A stretch of 64,000 nucleotides of DNA from Longimicrobiales bacterium (GCA_958296005.1 CATQHQ010000002.1:676501-740500); one strand, 5' to 3'. Shown: positions 34,167 to 43,754, counted from the first letter of the stretch. Made by a program: numbers and translations. Notes: a model not told the origin generated them from the letters alone.

Positions 34167-35738
34167 GTGAGTTCGGGCGGCCTGGAGAGGCCCTTCGGGA
34201 AGCCGAGGGTCCAGGCGCCCACCTCCGCCCAAGCTGCTTGGTACGACCGCGTCTCGATTCAGGAGCTCGGCGTGCCCGAGCCGGCCCTGATGGAAAACGC
34301 GGGGCGGCAGGCGGCGCTGATCGTCCAGCGTCTCTTCCCCGACGGCGAGGTCGTCGCGCTGGTAGGCTCCGGCAACAACGGGGGCGACGCCCTGGTGTGC
34401 CTGCGAGCGCTCGCGGCGTGGGGACGACCCGTGTCGGTGGTGCTCGTCGGGAAGCGCCCCCGGCACGATCCGGTGCTGCACGGGTGGGATTTGCCGGACG
34501 CCCGCGATGTGGAGCCGGCCCTGGCGCGGGCCTCGGTGGTCGTGGACGGGCTGCTGGGCACTGGCGTTCGCGGCGCGCCCCGCTCTCGGTACGCCGAGGC
34601 GATCGAGGCCGCGAACCGCTCGCCGGCGCCGGTGGTGGCCCTCGATGCGCCCTCCGGCGTGGACGGCGCCACCGGGCGGGTTCCGGGAAGTGCGGTGCGC
34701 GCCGACGTCACCGTGGCGTTCGGCTGGCCCAAGCTGGGGACGCTTCTGTACCCCGGCCGAGAGTGCAGCGGCAGGATCGTCGCGGTGGAGATCGGCTTTC
34801 CGCCGCGCGGCGAGGACGCCTCCAAGGCCGACGACCAGCCCTGGGCCGAGTTGCTGACCCCTGGCTGGACGTCCCGAGCGCTTCCGCGCCGCCCGCCGTC
34901 CACGCACAAGAACGCCGTCGGCGCGCTCGCGGTCGTGGCGGGCTCGGCGATGCCGGGCGCGGCGGTGCTGGCAGCGCGCACTGCCTTTCGGTGCGGCGCC
35001 GGCTTGGTGCGGATGTGCGGCGCGTCACTGCTGGGGGAGCTGATCCCCGCTGTCCCGGAGGCGCTGTACGTGGACGCCGGCGACGAGAGGGCGCTTCGAG
35101 ACGGTGTGAGGGCGAGCCGCGCGCTGGTCGTGGGTCCGGGACTGGGAACCGCACCGCCGGCGTCACGGCAACTGGAGGCGGCGCTGACCGCACGGGGGGA
35201 GCGGCCCGTCGCAGTGGATGCCGACGCGCTGACGCTGCTGGCTCGAGGTGCGGCGGGAGGCTTGGCCGGATTGGCCAGCGGGCCGGTCGTCGTGACGCCT
35301 CACCCGGGGGAGATGGCCCGGCTCCTCGACTGCTCGACGGCGGAGGTCGAACGCGACCGAGTGGCGGCGGCCAAGGGGCTGGCCGAGAAGCACGGCGTCG
35401 CGGTACTGCTCAAGGGTGCGCCGTCGCTGGTCGCGGGGCCGGGAGGACGGCTGCTGGTGGCCACCGTGCAGGAGACGTCGGCGCTGGCGGTGGCTGGGAT
35501 GGGCGACGTGCTCGTCGGCGCCGTGGGCGCGTTCCTGGCCCAGGACGTGGCGCCGGTCGAGGCGGCCGGGCTCGCGCTGGAGGTGACGGGGCGGGCCGCC
35601 TCGGCGTGCGGACTGGGGCCGTCGCTGATGCCGTCCGACGTGGTCGAGGCGATCCCCGCTGCGCTCGCCCGACGCGGGAACGGCGCCACGGACTTGCCGT
35701 TCCCCTTCGTCACCTTCGACCAGGACGCGCCGAGGTAG
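34167..35738 (+). CDS. nnr: Bifunctional NAD(P)H-hydrate epimerase/dehydratase
   Basis: The 523-residue enzyme repairs hydrated NAD(P)H. The N-terminal YjeF epimerase domain has PALMENAGRQAAL, VALVGSGNNGGDALVCLRAL (about residues 64-83) and LDAPSGVDGATG. The C-terminal ADP-dependent dehydratase (ribokinase-like, from about residue 235) has VVTPHPGEMARLL, LLKGAPSLVAGPGG and the catalytic VAGMGDVLVGAVGAFLAQ (about residue 444). It is full length for the fused form. Start GTG. It is followed by thiL after 10 bp. Confidence 0.94.
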   Translation: MSSGGLERPFGKPRVQAPTSAQAAWYDRVSIQELGVPEPALMENAGRQAALIVQRLFPDGEVVALVGSGNNGGDALVCLRALAAWGRPVSVVLVGKRPRHDPVLHGWDLPDARDVEPALARASVVVDGLLGTGVRGAPRSRYAEAIEAANRSPAPVVALDAPSGVDGATGRVPGSAVRADVTVAFGWPKLGTLLYPGRECSGRIVAVEIGFPPRGEDASKADDQPWAELLTPGWTSRALPRRPPSTHKNAVGALAVVAGSAMPGAAVLAARTAFRCGAGLVRMCGASLLGELIPAVPEALYVDAGDERALRDGVRASRALVVGPGLGTAPPASRQLEAALTARGERPVAVDADALTLLARGAAGGLAGLASGPVVVTPHPGEMARLLDCSTAEVERDRVAAAKGLAEKHGVAVLLKGAPSLVAGPGGRLLVATVQETSALAVAGMGDVLVGAVGAFLAQDVAPVEAAGLALEVTGRAASACGLGPSLMPSDVVEAIPAALARRGNGATDLPFPFVTFDQDAPR

Positions 35739-35748
35739 GCGTCCAACC

Positions 35749-36726
35749 GTGAGCGAGAACGAGCTCGTCGGCCGCTTGGTGGCCGCCGGCTGGAAGGGCA
35801 GCCGGGACGTGGCGCTGGGGCCGGGCGACGACGCGGCTGTGCTGCGCGGCGGGCTGGTTGCCAGCACCGACATGACGGTGGAGGGCGTGCACTTCCGGTT
35901 CGACTGGGTGTCGGCGCGGGAGGTCGGGTTCCGTGCGGCGGCGGCGGCTCTGAGCGACATGGCGGCGATGGGGGCGAGGCCGGTCGCGCTCTTGGTCTCG
36001 ATGGCGCTGCCGGGCGACCCCGCCGTCGGCGTGGAGTTGCAGCGGGGTGTGCGGCAGGCCGGCGACCGGGTCGGCGTGGCGGTGGTGGGCGGGGACGCCA
36101 GCCGTTCGCCCGGCCCGGTTGTGCTCGACGTGGCGGTGCTGGGACGTGCGGCGCAGGTCGTTCTTCGGAGCGGAGCAGCCCCCGGCCACGACCTGTGGGT
36201 GTCGGGCGTCCTGGGCGGGGCCGCGGCGGCAGTGGCCGCGTGGTCCGCTGGCGCTCGACCCCCTCCCGCTGCCCGAGAGCGCTTCGTGGCGCCCCCGAAC
36301 CGAGTGCCGTTGGGCCGCGCGCTAGCCGGCGAAGGACTCGCCCGTTCAATGATCGACCTCTCCGACGGCCTCCTCGCCGACGCCCACCGCATCGCCGCCG
36401 CCTCCGGCGCGAGAGTTGTGGTCCGAGAAGAGGCGGTGCCCGTGGACCCGGCCGTCTTCGACGCCAAGGTTCCCGGTGCCTCCGCCTCCGGCCAAGCTTC
36501 GGACGGGCACCTGAACTTGGCCCTGACCGGCGGCGAAGACTATGAACTGATGTTTACATCCGCGACGGGTGCCGCCGACCGCGTTCGAGCCCTAGCACGG
36601 GAGTTGTCGGTGCCGGTCACGCGTGTCGGAACCGTGGAGCCCGGTGCCGGCGTCTTCCTGGAAAGCGGAGGCGAGCGGCGCGAAGTTACCGGCAAGATCG
36701 GCCACGATCACTTTGCCACTCCGTAA
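35749..36726 (+). CDS. thiL: Thiamine-monophosphate kinase
   Basis: The 325-residue enzyme phosphorylates thiamine monophosphate to the diphosphate. Motifs are LGPGDDAAVLRGG, STDMTVEGVHFRFDWVSARE, ALSDMAAMGARPVALLVSMA, VVGGDASRSPG and MIDLSDGLLADAHRIAAASG, with LTGGEDYELMFTS near the end. The start is a GTG 10 bp after nnr. A degenerate duplicate of its last ~140 bp lies 302 bp downstream, and the stop codon falls inside a 24-bp tandem repeat. Confidence 0.95.
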   Translation: MSENELVGRLVAAGWKGSRDVALGPGDDAAVLRGGLVASTDMTVEGVHFRFDWVSAREVGFRAAAAALSDMAAMGARPVALLVSMALPGDPAVGVELQRGVRQAGDRVGVAVVGGDASRSPGPVVLDVAVLGRAAQVVLRSGAAPGHDLWVSGVLGGAAAAVAAWSAGARPPPAARERFVAPPNRVPLGRALAGEGLARSMIDLSDGLLADAHRIAAASGARVVVREEAVPVDPAVFDAKVPGASASGQASDGHLNLALTGGEDYELMFTSATGAADRVRALARELSVPVTRVGTVEPGAGVFLESGGERREVTGKIGHDHFATP

Positions 36727-36764
36727 CGGCCACCCACCTGCACTCCGTAGCGGCCACCCATCTG
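36717..36764 (+). repeat. 24-bp tandem repeat at the thiL stop
   Basis: Two 24-bp units, 36717-36740 and 36741-36764, differ at two positions, and a third begins (CAC). The first unit contains the last codons and the TAA stop of thiL. Each unit holds ACGGCCACCCA or AGCGGCCACCCA. Confidence 0.8.
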
Positions 36765-36812
36765 CACGCCGGGGCGGCTCTCTGCCCTCGCGTCGCGCTC
36801 CAGAGCCGGGAC

Positions 36813-36953
36813 TTGAACCTGACCCTGACTGGGGCGAAGATTCCTAAACTGATGTTTCCGACGAGGAAGCGGACGCCGTGGACCGCATTCGAGCCCTAGA
36901 ACAGGAGTTGCCGGTGTCCATCAAGCGTGATGGAGCCGTGGAGCCCGGCGCCG
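36813..36953 (+). pseudogene. Degenerate duplicate of the thiL 3' end
   Basis: Bases 36813-36953 align almost end to end with thiL 36511-36650. Shared stretches include AACTGATGTTT, GCGTTCGAGCCCTAG versus GCATTCGAGCCCTAG, GGGAGTTG versus AGGAGTTG, and CCGTGGAGCCCGG. Small indels have broken the thiL frame. From 36878 the copy is read in the original thiL phase again and forms the first ~26 codons of plsC. Confidence 0.85.
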
Positions 36954-37750
36954 GGCTCGGGGCATCCACGACTCGCGCCGCCGAAGCCCGCCCCCTCGCC
37001 ACGCTCGGCCCCGGAATCCTCCTTCGCAACGCCTGGGTGTACTTGGGTGGCTTGCTGGCCACAGCCTACTTCGCCATCGGCGTCAACGTCCACTACGTCC
37101 TGAGGACCAGATCCCGGGAGCGGTTCGCCGAGCGCGCCACCGCCCGCTGGGCTGCCGTGCTCCTGCGCTTGGCCAACGTTCGCGCGACATGGGAGAGCCA
37201 GGAACACCTGCACGGAAGCCAAGCCCAGGTCCTGGTCGCCAACCACCAAAGCTGGTTCGACGTGTTCGCGCTCGCGGGCACGCTGCCAGTCAAGTTCACC
37301 TTCGTGGGGAAGAAGGAGCTGTCCTCCATCCCCTTCTTCGGCACCGCTTGGGAGCTCGCGGGCCACTATCCCGTCGACCGCTCCCGCTCCCAGGACGCCA
37401 TGGCCTCTCTTCGCCGAGCAAGCGAACGGATCAGGCCCGACGCCACCACAGTCGTCATGTTCCCGGAAGGGACCCGGTCGCCCACCGGCGAGCTTACGCG
37501 CTTCAAGAAGGGCGCCTTCATGTTGGCGATCGGCGCCCAGGTGCCCATCGTGCCCGTGGCGATCCTGGGCACGCGGCGAGTCATGGCGAAGGGGCGGTGG
37601 CTGGTTAGACCCGGGCGGGTGACGATCCGAGTCGCGCCTCCGATCTCCACGGAGGGGATGACGACGGCGGACCGAGACGTGCTTACCCGCAAGGCGCGGG
37701 ACGCGGTGGCCGCGATGATGGAGGAGGAGACGCCGTGTCGGCGATCGTAG
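36878..37750 (+). CDS. plsC: 1-acyl-sn-glycerol-3-phosphate acyltransferase, with a ThiL-derived N-terminus
   Basis: The 290-residue membrane enzyme acylates lysophosphatidic acid to phosphatidic acid. The H-x4-D block is [15 protein letters not shown] (about residue 120) and the second block is [15 protein letters not shown] (about residue 193). One hydrophobic segment ([19 protein letters not shown]) precedes them. The first ~26 residues, [20 protein letters not shown] then VEPGAG, correspond to the ThiL C-terminus (ADRVRALARELSVPVTRVGT), because the gene starts inside a duplicate of thiL. In-frame GTGs at 36914 and at about 37037 are alternative starts that would trim some or all of this. 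It overlaps eno by 16 bp. Confidence 0.88.
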   Translation: MDRIRALEQELPVSIKRDGAVEPGAGLGASTTRAAEARPLATLGPGILLRNAWVYLGGLLATAYFAIGVNVHYVLRTRSRERFAERATARWAAVLLRLANVRATWESQEHLHGSQAQVLVANHQSWFDVFALAGTLPVKFTFVGKKELSSIPFFGTAWELAGHYPVDRSRSQDAMASLRRASERIRPDATTVVMFPEGTRSPTGELTRFKKGAFMLAIGAQVPIVPVAILGTRRVMAKGRWLVRPGRVTIRVAPPISTEGMTTADRDVLTRKARDAVAAMMEEETPCRRS

Positions 37751-39012
37751 ACGTGCTGGCGCGGGAGGTGCTGGACTCCCGAGGCAACCCCACCGTCGAG
37801 GCCGAGGTCGTCTTGGAGACGGGGTGCCGGGGCCGGGCGGCGGTTCCTAGCGGCGCGTCCACCGGGGTCCACGAGGCGGTGGAGCTTCGGGACGGCGACC
37901 CGAAACGGTACCTGGGCCGCGGCGTGCTGAACGCGGTCGAGAGCGTCCGCACCGAGATACTGGGCGCGGTCCGAGGCCTCGAGTCGCGGGAGCAGCTGGA
38001 GGTGGACCGGGCGATGATCGAGCTGGACGGCACGCCGGAGAAGTCGCGGCTGGGCGCCAACGCGATCCTGGCGGTCTCCATGGCCGTGGCCCGGGCCGCG
38101 GCGTCGGAGGTGGAGATGCCCGTCTTCCGGTACCTGGGGGGAGAGGACGCCTGCACGTTGCCGGTTCCGATGATGAACATCCTGAACGGCGGCGCCCACG
38201 CCTCCAACAACTTGGACATCCAGGAGTTCATGGTCGTCCCCGTCGGCGCCGCCACCTTCTCCGAGGGGCTGCGGATGGGGACCGAAGTGTTCCACGCGCT
38301 GAAGCGGGTTCTCGCCCAGGAGGGCAAGAGCACCACCGTGGGCGACGAAGGGGGGTTCGCGCCGGACCTGGGGTCGGACGCGGAGGCAACGGAGGCCGTA
38401 CAGCAGGCGATTGAGGCCGCCGGCTACCGTCCCGGGGACGACGTGATGCTCGCCTTCGACGCCGCGGCCTCCGAGCTCTTCGAGGACGGGTCGTACCGCT
38501 TCCTCAAGTCCGCGGGCCGCTCGCTGTCGCCGCAGGAGATGATCGCCTTCTGGGAGGAGATGGCGTCGCGCTTCCCCGTGGCGAGCGTCGAGGACCCGCT
38601 GGACGAGGACGACTGGGAAGGGTGGACGCTGCTCACCTCCCGAATCGGGGACGGATGCCAAGTCGTGGGGGACGACCTCTTCGCCACCAATCCGACTCGG
38701 CTGAAGCGGGGGATCGCGGGTGGCGCGGCCAACGCCGTCCTCGTGAAGTTGAACCAGATCGGCACCCTCACCGAGGCTCTGGAAGCGGTCCGGGTGGCCC
38801 AGGACGCGGGTTGGGGCGTCGTCGTGTCCCACCGCTCCGGGGAGACCGAGGACCCGTTCATCGCCGACTTGGCGGTGGCCGTGGGCGCGGGGCAGATCAA
38901 GACGGGCGCGCCCTGCCGGTCGGATCGGGTGGCGAAGTACAACCAGCTGATTAGGATCGAGGAAGCGTTGGGCGACCGGGCCCACTACCCGGGAAGGAGC
39001 GTGTGGTCATGA
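37735..39012 (+). CDS. eno: Enolase
   Basis: The 425-residue glycolytic enzyme dehydrates 2-phosphoglycerate to phosphoenolpyruvate. [72 protein letters not shown] and [20 protein letters not shown] are all canonical. The metal and catalytic residues (Asp/Glu in SVEDPL and GDDLF, Lys in LVKLNQIGT) are intact. The start is GTG. The stop overlaps ftsB (ATGA), a linkage common in bacteria. Confidence 0.98.
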   Translation: MSAIVDVLAREVLDSRGNPTVEAEVVLETGCRGRAAVPSGASTGVHEAVELRDGDPKRYLGRGVLNAVESVRTEILGAVRGLESREQLEVDRAMIELDGTPEKSRLGANAILAVSMAVARAAASEVEMPVFRYLGGEDACTLPVPMMNILNGGAHASNNLDIQEFMVVPVGAATFSEGLRMGTEVFHALKRVLAQEGKSTTVGDEGGFAPDLGSDAEATEAVQQAIEAAGYRPGDDVMLAFDAAASELFEDGSYRFLKSAGRSLSPQEMIAFWEEMASRFPVASVEDPLDEDDWEGWTLLTSRIGDGCQVVGDDLFATNPTRLKRGIAGGAANAVLVKLNQIGTLTEALEAVRVAQDAGWGVVVSHRSGETEDPFIADLAVAVGAGQIKTGAPCRSDRVAKYNQLIRIEEALGDRAHYPGRSVWS

Positions 39013-39392
39013 AGCGACTGGTGTTCCCCGGAGTGATCGGGGTGGCCCTCTACTTCGTCGTCGCGGGGGGCGAGTACTCGTTGCTGGAGGGGCGCCGGGC
39101 CGAGAAGGAGCTGGAGGTGCGCCAGCAGGAGCTGCCCGTCGTCCGTCGCGAGATCGACTCTCTCCGTGCCCGCATCGACTCCCTCGAGCACAGCGACGAG
39201 GTCCTCGAGCGCGTGGCCAGAGAGCGCTACGGCTTCATCCGGGACGGGGAGGTGCTCTACCGGCTGACCGACACGGAGGCCGAGCCGGAGTCCGCCCACG
39301 ACCCGGCCCGCCGGTCAGTCTTCGAGCGTCTCCTGGGAAGCCTGGGCCGGGTCAGCGGCGACCGACGGGGCGGCGACGGCGGCACTCCCTGA
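39009..39392 (+). CDS. ftsB: FtsB/DivIC-type septum formation initiator
   Basis: The 127-residue protein has one N-terminal membrane helix ([20 protein letters not shown]), a coiled coil with strict heptads ([20 protein letters not shown]) and the conserved end [20 protein letters not shown]. It belongs to the FtsB-FtsL-FtsQ divisome complex. Position directly behind enolase matches many genomes. The ATG at 39009 overlaps the eno stop; a GTG 6 bp earlier is possible. The 3' end overlaps the convergent slipin gene by 78 bp. Confidence 0.88.
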   Translation: MKRLVFPGVIGVALYFVVAGGEYSLLEGRRAEKELEVRQQELPVVRREIDSLRARIDSLEHSDEVLERVARERYGFIRDGEVLYRLTDTEAEPESAHDPARRSVFERLLGSLGRVSGDRRGGDGGTP

Positions 39393-40352
39393 CCGATCGG
39401 CTTCGGCCGGCGCGTCGTCGCCTTGGCCAGCCTCGCCGGACGCCAGCGCCTTTCTCGCCCCTTCCAGCAGCTCCTGGGCGTCGCCGGACTGAAGGACCGC
39501 CGCCAGCTCCGCGCCGTCCACGCCGAACCGCGCGGCCAGCGCCGCCAGATCCCGGGTGCCCGACTTCGCATCGCCGCCGCCCGCCTTCTGGTCCCCCGCG
39601 TATCCCGACTTCTCCACGAACGGCGCGAAGAGGTCCACGGGTACCGGGAAGAGGGTGGTGGAGTTGTTCTCCGCCGCCACTTCGACCACGGTCTGCAGGA
39701 AGCGGAGCTGGAGCGCCGTCGGGTGCTCCGAGATGATCTCGGCGGCCAGCGCCAGCTTCTTCGACGCCTGGAACTCGCCCTCGGCGGCGATCACCTTGCC
39801 CCGTCGCTCCCGCTCGGCCTCGGCCTGCTTGGCCATCGCCCGCTTCATCTCCTTGGGCAGGTCGATGTCCTTGATCTCGACGCTGGTGACCTCGATTCCC
39901 CAGGGGTCGGTTTCCAGGTCGATGATCCGCCGCACGATCTCGTTGATCCGTTCCCGCTGCGCCAGCAGCTCGTCGAGCTCCGACTGCCCCACGACGCTTC
40001 GCAGGGTGGTCTGGGCGATCTGGCTGGTGGCGAAGTAGTAGTCCTCCACCTCCACGACGGCCTTGGACGGGTCCACGACCCGGAAGTACACCACCGCGTT
40101 GACGGTGCAGCTCACGTTGTCCTTGGTGATCGTGTCCTGGGGCGCGATGTCGAGGGCGATGATGCGCAGGTCCATCTTCCGCATCCGCTCGATGCCGTAG
40201 GGCACGAGGAAGACGAGGCCGGGTCCCTTCGCGCGGGTCAGCTTGCCCAGGCGGAAGACGACGCCCCGCTCGTACTCCCAGAGGATGCGAAGCGAGCTCA
40301 AGACGCCCATGAAGCCGAACACGCCGACCCCGATCACGAATCCGAGTTCCAT
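39315..40352 (-). CDS. Slipin/stomatin-like SPFH membrane protein
   Basis: The 345-residue protein has an N-terminal membrane hairpin ([20 protein letters not shown]) and then an SPFH/Band 7 domain: [36 protein letters not shown] and [21 protein letters not shown] helical [20 protein letters not shown] region follows. Slipins organise membrane microdomains and often pair with a NfeD protease, but none is visible here. The C-terminal 70 residues are Ala-rich and variable. The ATG at 40352 is set by the family start. The C-terminal coding region overlaps ftsB tail to tail. Confidence 0.9.
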   Translation of the reverse strand: MELGFVIGVGVFGFMGVLSSLRILWEYERGVVFRLGKLTRAKGPGLVFLVPYGIERMRKMDLRIIALDIAPQDTITKDNVSCTVNAVVYFRVVDPSKAVVEVEDYYFATSQIAQTTLRSVVGQSELDELLAQRERINEIVRRIIDLETDPWGIEVTSVEIKDIDLPKEMKRAMAKQAEAERERRGKVIAAEGEFQASKKLALAAEIISEHPTALQLRFLQTVVEVAAENNSTTLFPVPVDLFAPFVEKSGYAGDQKAGGGDAKSGTRDLAALAARFGVDGAELAAVLQSGDAQELLEGARKALASGEAGQGDDAPAEADRSGSAAVAAPSVAADPAQASQETLED

Positions 40353-40480
40353 GCGAGCGCTTCTCCTGTCGAGGCCGGCGGACCGGCGGTGGCGGGGCGA
40401 GGCCGTCCGATGCGGACGGCGCCGTCTCCCTGAAATGGGGGCGTCGGCCTGCTCCTGACAAGGCCGTGGTCCGGCGTCGC

Positions 40481-40510
40481 TTGACAGAGTTCGTCCCCTG
40501 CCGGGAGATT
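40481..40510 (+). promoter_or_regulatory. Probable tRNA-Met promoter
   Basis: A perfect TTGACA (40481-40486) is followed after 18 bp by GAGATT (40505-40510), about 10 bp before the tRNA 5' end. The -35 is consensus; the -10 matches three of six bases. Confidence 0.45.
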
Positions 40511-40520
40511 CCACGTCCCT

Positions 40521-40594
40521 GCCGGAGTAGCTCAGCTGGTTAGAGCAGCGGAATCATAATCCGCGTGTCGGGGGTTCGAGTCCCTCCTCCGGTA
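40521..40594 (+). tRNA. tRNA-Met (CAU)
   Basis: A full cloverleaf folds. The acceptor GCCGGAG pairs with CTCCGGT (G-U at the first pair), the D stem is GCTC/GAGC, and the anticodon stem GCGGA/TCCGC encloses loop ATCATAA with anticodon CAT. The T arm is GGGGG-TTCGAGT-CCCTC and the discriminator is A. No CCA is encoded. The anticodon stem lacks the three G-C pairs of initiator tRNA, so this is elongator Met; tRNA-Ile2 (lysidine-modified CAU) cannot be fully excluded. Confidence 0.93.
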
Positions 40595-40632
40595 CTCTCC
40601 GCCTCTCCCCGCTTTGGCACCGCAGCGCCGCA

Positions 40633-42411
40633 ATGGACCCTCCGCGCAGGCCGCTGGCTCGGCGCGTTCGCTTGGAGACTCCCGAGCACGTTCGGCTGGG
40701 GTACGACTTGGCCGACCTGGGCTCGCGCTTCACGGCGATGGCGGCGGACCTCGCGATCATGGTCGCGGTCCTGGCGACGATCCTCTTCGTGACGCTCGTG
40801 GTGCGCTACGTGGCCGGCGCCGTGCTCCCGGCGTGGGGGCCGGCGACGTTGGCCGCTCTGGCCGGATTGGGCCTGTTCGTCGTGCAGTGGGGATACTTTG
40901 TGCTCTTCGAGGCGTACTGGGACGGGCGCACCCCTGGGAAGCGGCTGATGGGACTGCGGGTCCTGCACTCCGGCGGGCAGCCGCTGTCCCTGAGAGGCGC
41001 GGTGGTCCGAAACCTGCTGCGCGTCGTGGACCTGCAGCCCGGCGTGACGGGGGTCGTGGGCGGTGCCTTCATGATGCTGGGCCGCCGGACGCAGCGCCTG
41101 GGCGACGTGGCGGCCGACAGCATCGTGGTGCGGGACCGCGGCGACGCAGAGACTCCTTGGCCGGAGGCGCCCCACGCCACGGCCCGCGGCCGACCGTTCC
41201 TCTCGGAGGAGGAGTTCGCGCTCCTCTCCGGGTTCGTGCAGCGAACGGCGAAGCTGGCGCCCGACGCGCGCAGGCGGGTGGAGCGCTCGGTGATGGAGGC
41301 GTTGCGCCCCACGCTGGAGGAGCATCCGCGGCTGGGCCGAGTTCCCGACGGCGAGTTCCTGGCGGCCCTGCACGACGAGGAGGCGGCGCGGCGCGGCGGC
41401 TCAGCCGAGGGTTACGACCCGCAGGCGGCGGTCCTGGTGCGCGGCCGGAAGCCGGAGTGGGACGCGTACCGAGAGTTGGTGGCCGATGCTCGGAAGCGGG
41501 GTCTCCAAGGGCTTTCGGAGGGCAAGGTTCGCAGCTTTGGGCGGCTCTACCGGGCGATCACCGCGGACTTGGCCCGGGCCCGCACCTACCACGCCCCGGC
41601 GGCCGTCGTCTTCGGCCTCGAGAAGTGGGCGGGGGCGGGGCACAGCCTTCTCTACCGGGCGAAGCGGAAGTCGGCCCGGCCGGTGAGGCGCTGGCTGGCG
41701 TCGGGGCTGCCGCGAGCCGTCCGGTCCAACGGCCGGGCCGTGGCGCTGGCGGCGCTCCTCCTCCTTGGCCCCATGGTTGCGACGTATCGGGCGGTTCGGG
41801 CCGATCCGGTGCTGGCCCGGTCGATCATGCCGGCGGCGATGCTGGCGCGTGCGGAGAACACGGCGCAGGGCGACATCGACGCGACGTACATCGACGTGCC
41901 CAGCGGAGCGATGCCGGTCCTGGCCTCCGGCGTCATGACCAACAACCTCGGCGTCGCGTTCGCCGCGTTCGCGTCCGGGATCCTTGCCGGGGTCGGGACG
42001 GTGGCTCTGCTGATCTTCAACGGCGTGTCTCTCGGCGCCGCCTTCGGCCTCTACGCCAACCAGCAGGTCCTGGGCGTGATCCTGGCGTTCGTGTCGCCCC
42101 ACGGAGTCATGGAGCTGACGGCGATCTGCCTGGCGGGGGCCGCCGGGCTGGTCGTCGGATCGGCCCTCCTCGTGCCCGGACGGCGCACTCGTCGCACGGC
42201 GCTGATAGAGCGGGGCAGGGCGGCCCTCTCGCTGCTGGCGGGGTCGGCGGCGCTGCTGGTCGTGGCGGCGATCGTCGAGGGGTTCTACTCGCCCTCCGCG
42301 TTGCCGGCCGCCTACAAGTTCGCCTTCGGCGCGGCCAGCGCGGCGCTGCTGGCGGCATACTTCGGGGCCGCCGGACGAGGCGAGCGCGTGGGGCACGGCA
42401 CCTCGACCTGA
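40633..42411 (+). CDS. RDD family / stage II sporulation protein M-like fusion membrane protein
   Basis: The 592-residue protein fuses two membrane modules. Residues about 20-170 are an RDD domain (LGSRFTAMAADLAIMVAVLA, FEAYWDGRTPGKRLMGLRVL). A helical soluble middle follows. From about residue 360 comes a SpoIIM-like module with several helices (MTNNLGVAFAAFASGILAGV, VSLGAAFGLYANQQVLGVIL, FVSPHGVMELTAICLAGAAG). No sporulation genes are present; SpoIIM homologues in non-sporulating bacteria typically sit with MoxR and DUF58 genes, which follow here on the opposite strand. It starts 38 bp after the tRNA. Confidence 0.88.
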   Translation: MDPPRRPLARRVRLETPEHVRLGYDLADLGSRFTAMAADLAIMVAVLATILFVTLVVRYVAGAVLPAWGPATLAALAGLGLFVVQWGYFVLFEAYWDGRTPGKRLMGLRVLHSGGQPLSLRGAVVRNLLRVVDLQPGVTGVVGGAFMMLGRRTQRLGDVAADSIVVRDRGDAETPWPEAPHATARGRPFLSEEEFALLSGFVQRTAKLAPDARRRVERSVMEALRPTLEEHPRLGRVPDGEFLAALHDEEAARRGGSAEGYDPQAAVLVRGRKPEWDAYRELVADARKRGLQGLSEGKVRSFGRLYRAITADLARARTYHAPAAVVFGLEKWAGAGHSLLYRAKRKSARPVRRWLASGLPRAVRSNGRAVALAALLLLGPMVATYRAVRADPVLARSIMPAAMLARAENTAQGDIDATYIDVPSGAMPVLASGVMTNNLGVAFAAFASGILAGVGTVALLIFNGVSLGAAFGLYANQQVLGVILAFVSPHGVMELTAICLAGAAGLVVGSALLVPGRRTRRTALIERGRAALSLLAGSAALLVVAAIVEGFYSPSALPAAYKFAFGAASAALLAAYFGAAGRGERVGHGTST

Positions 42412-42426
42412 CGCCCTGCCGCGGCC

Positions 42427-43752
42427 TTACAGCAGCCCTCGCTCCTTGACCTCCACGTACTTCTCCAACGTCGCCGCCAAGGCGTCGCCCGGCTCTGCGT
42501 CCACGACCAGGATCCCGGAACGACGCATCGTCTGAAGGGCGGCGGCGCGGGCCTGCACCAGCTCCTCCGCGGCGGCCCGATCGTAGGCGTCGGCCTCGCT
42601 GGAAGGAGCGCGGGAGGCGGCCCGCTCGAGCTCCGGGTTGCGGATCGCCACGGCCATCGGCAGGTGCGTGCGCGTGATCCGGGTCAGCGACGCCACCAGC
42701 GCCCGGGACACGTCGCCGTCGATCACGTCGCAGAAGAGCGCCACCAGCGAGCGCTTCCGAACCGTTCGGGCCAAGGTGGCGACCGCGAGGGGGTAGTTGG
42801 GCTCGACCAAGCGCGCCTCGACGCCGGTGAGCGTGTCCGCCATCGCCCCCATGTTCACGCGTCGGGGCGGCGACAGGTGACGGATCCGGTCGTCGAACAC
42901 CAAGGTGGCCACGCGGTCGCCGTAGGCTTGGGCACGGCCGGCCAGGAGCATGGCGGCCGCCAAGGCGAAGTCGGCGCGCTCCCGGTCGATCAACTGCTCC
43001 CGCATGTGCCGCCCGGCGTCAATGGCGAGGACTAGGTTCTGGTTCCGCTCCGCCTGGTAGTTGCGCACGACGTAGCGGCTGCGGCGGGCCGACGCCTTCC
43101 AGTCGATCGCTCGTGGATCGTCGCCCCGGACGTACTCCCGCAGGCTCTCGAACTCGCTGCCTTCGCCCCGCCGTCGGATCCGTCGCAGCCCGGGCGTCCG
43201 CAACGACTGCCGCACGGCATGGCTCTTGCGGCGGAAGAAGCCGGACAGGCCCGGCTGGACCCGCACCACATGCTCGGCGGTGACGACGGTTCGCGCCCAC
43301 GCCAGCCCCATCCAGCCCAGCGTGCGCAAGTGCACGTCGCCCAGTTCCAGGAACCCCCTCGTCCGCGGACGCACGCGGTAGGACAGCCGAACGCTGGATG
43401 CGGGCGGCACCGTGATCGAGACCCCGTTCTCCCACGGGTCGGCGGCTCCCCCCGGGCGCTCCGCCGGAGGCAGGCGCTCCAGCCGGGGGTCCAGGTCGTC
43501 GGTGACACGAACGCGCACCGGACGCCGCGCCTCGTTGGCCACGGCGATCGACACCTCCATTGCGCCGCCCAGGGAGGAGGCGCCGGGCGCCCGTCGCGAG
43601 ACATTCGGCACACGCGCCCGCCGCCCGTCCCAGTACGCCAGCGCCACGACCAGCACGTCCACCGCCAGCCCGGCTGCTGCCGAGACCAGAAACAACGCCG
43701 ACGCCCCGGCCAGAAGCCACAGGGCGCGTCCGCTCGGCACGATCGGGATCAC
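42427..43752 (-). CDS. DUF58 domain protein
   Basis: The 441-residue protein has two N-terminal membrane helices (ALWLLAGASALFLVSAAAGL, VDVLVVALAYW), a beta-rich region and the DUF58 signature GSEFESLREYVRGDDPRAID with WKASARR (residues 198-224). A vWA-like half follows (VLAIDAGRHM... RVATLVFDD). DUF58 proteins act with MoxR AAA ATPases, probably in maturing periplasmic or membrane complexes. The stop is 2 bp from the MoxR gene's end region: the two genes are adjacent on the same strand, MoxR first. Confidence 0.92.
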   Translation of the reverse strand: MIPIVPSGRALWLLAGASALFLVSAAAGLAVDVLVVALAYWDGRRARVPNVSRRAPGASSLGGAMEVSIAVANEARRPVRVRVTDDLDPRLERLPPAERPGGAADPWENGVSITVPPASSVRLSYRVRPRTRGFLELGDVHLRTLGWMGLAWARTVVTAEHVVRVQPGLSGFFRRKSHAVRQSLRTPGLRRIRRRGEGSEFESLREYVRGDDPRAIDWKASARRSRYVVRNYQAERNQNLVLAIDAGRHMREQLIDRERADFALAAAMLLAGRAQAYGDRVATLVFDDRIRHLSPPRRVNMGAMADTLTGVEARLVEPNYPLAVATLARTVRKRSLVALFCDVIDGDVSRALVASLTRITRTHLPMAVAIRNPELERAASRAPSSEADAYDRAAAEELVQARAAALQTMRRSGILVVDAEPGDALAATLEKYVEVKERGLL

Positions 43753-43754
43753 GG

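Noticed and set aside
40521-40594. Initiator tRNA-fMet
   Set aside because: The anticodon stem does not carry three consecutive G-C pairs next to the loop, and the first acceptor pair is G-U rather than the mismatch typical of the initiator.
40633-42411. Evidence of sporulation from the SpoIIM-like domain
   Set aside because: SpoIIM homologues are widespread in non-sporulating bacteria next to MoxR/DUF58 genes, and no other sporulation gene is present.
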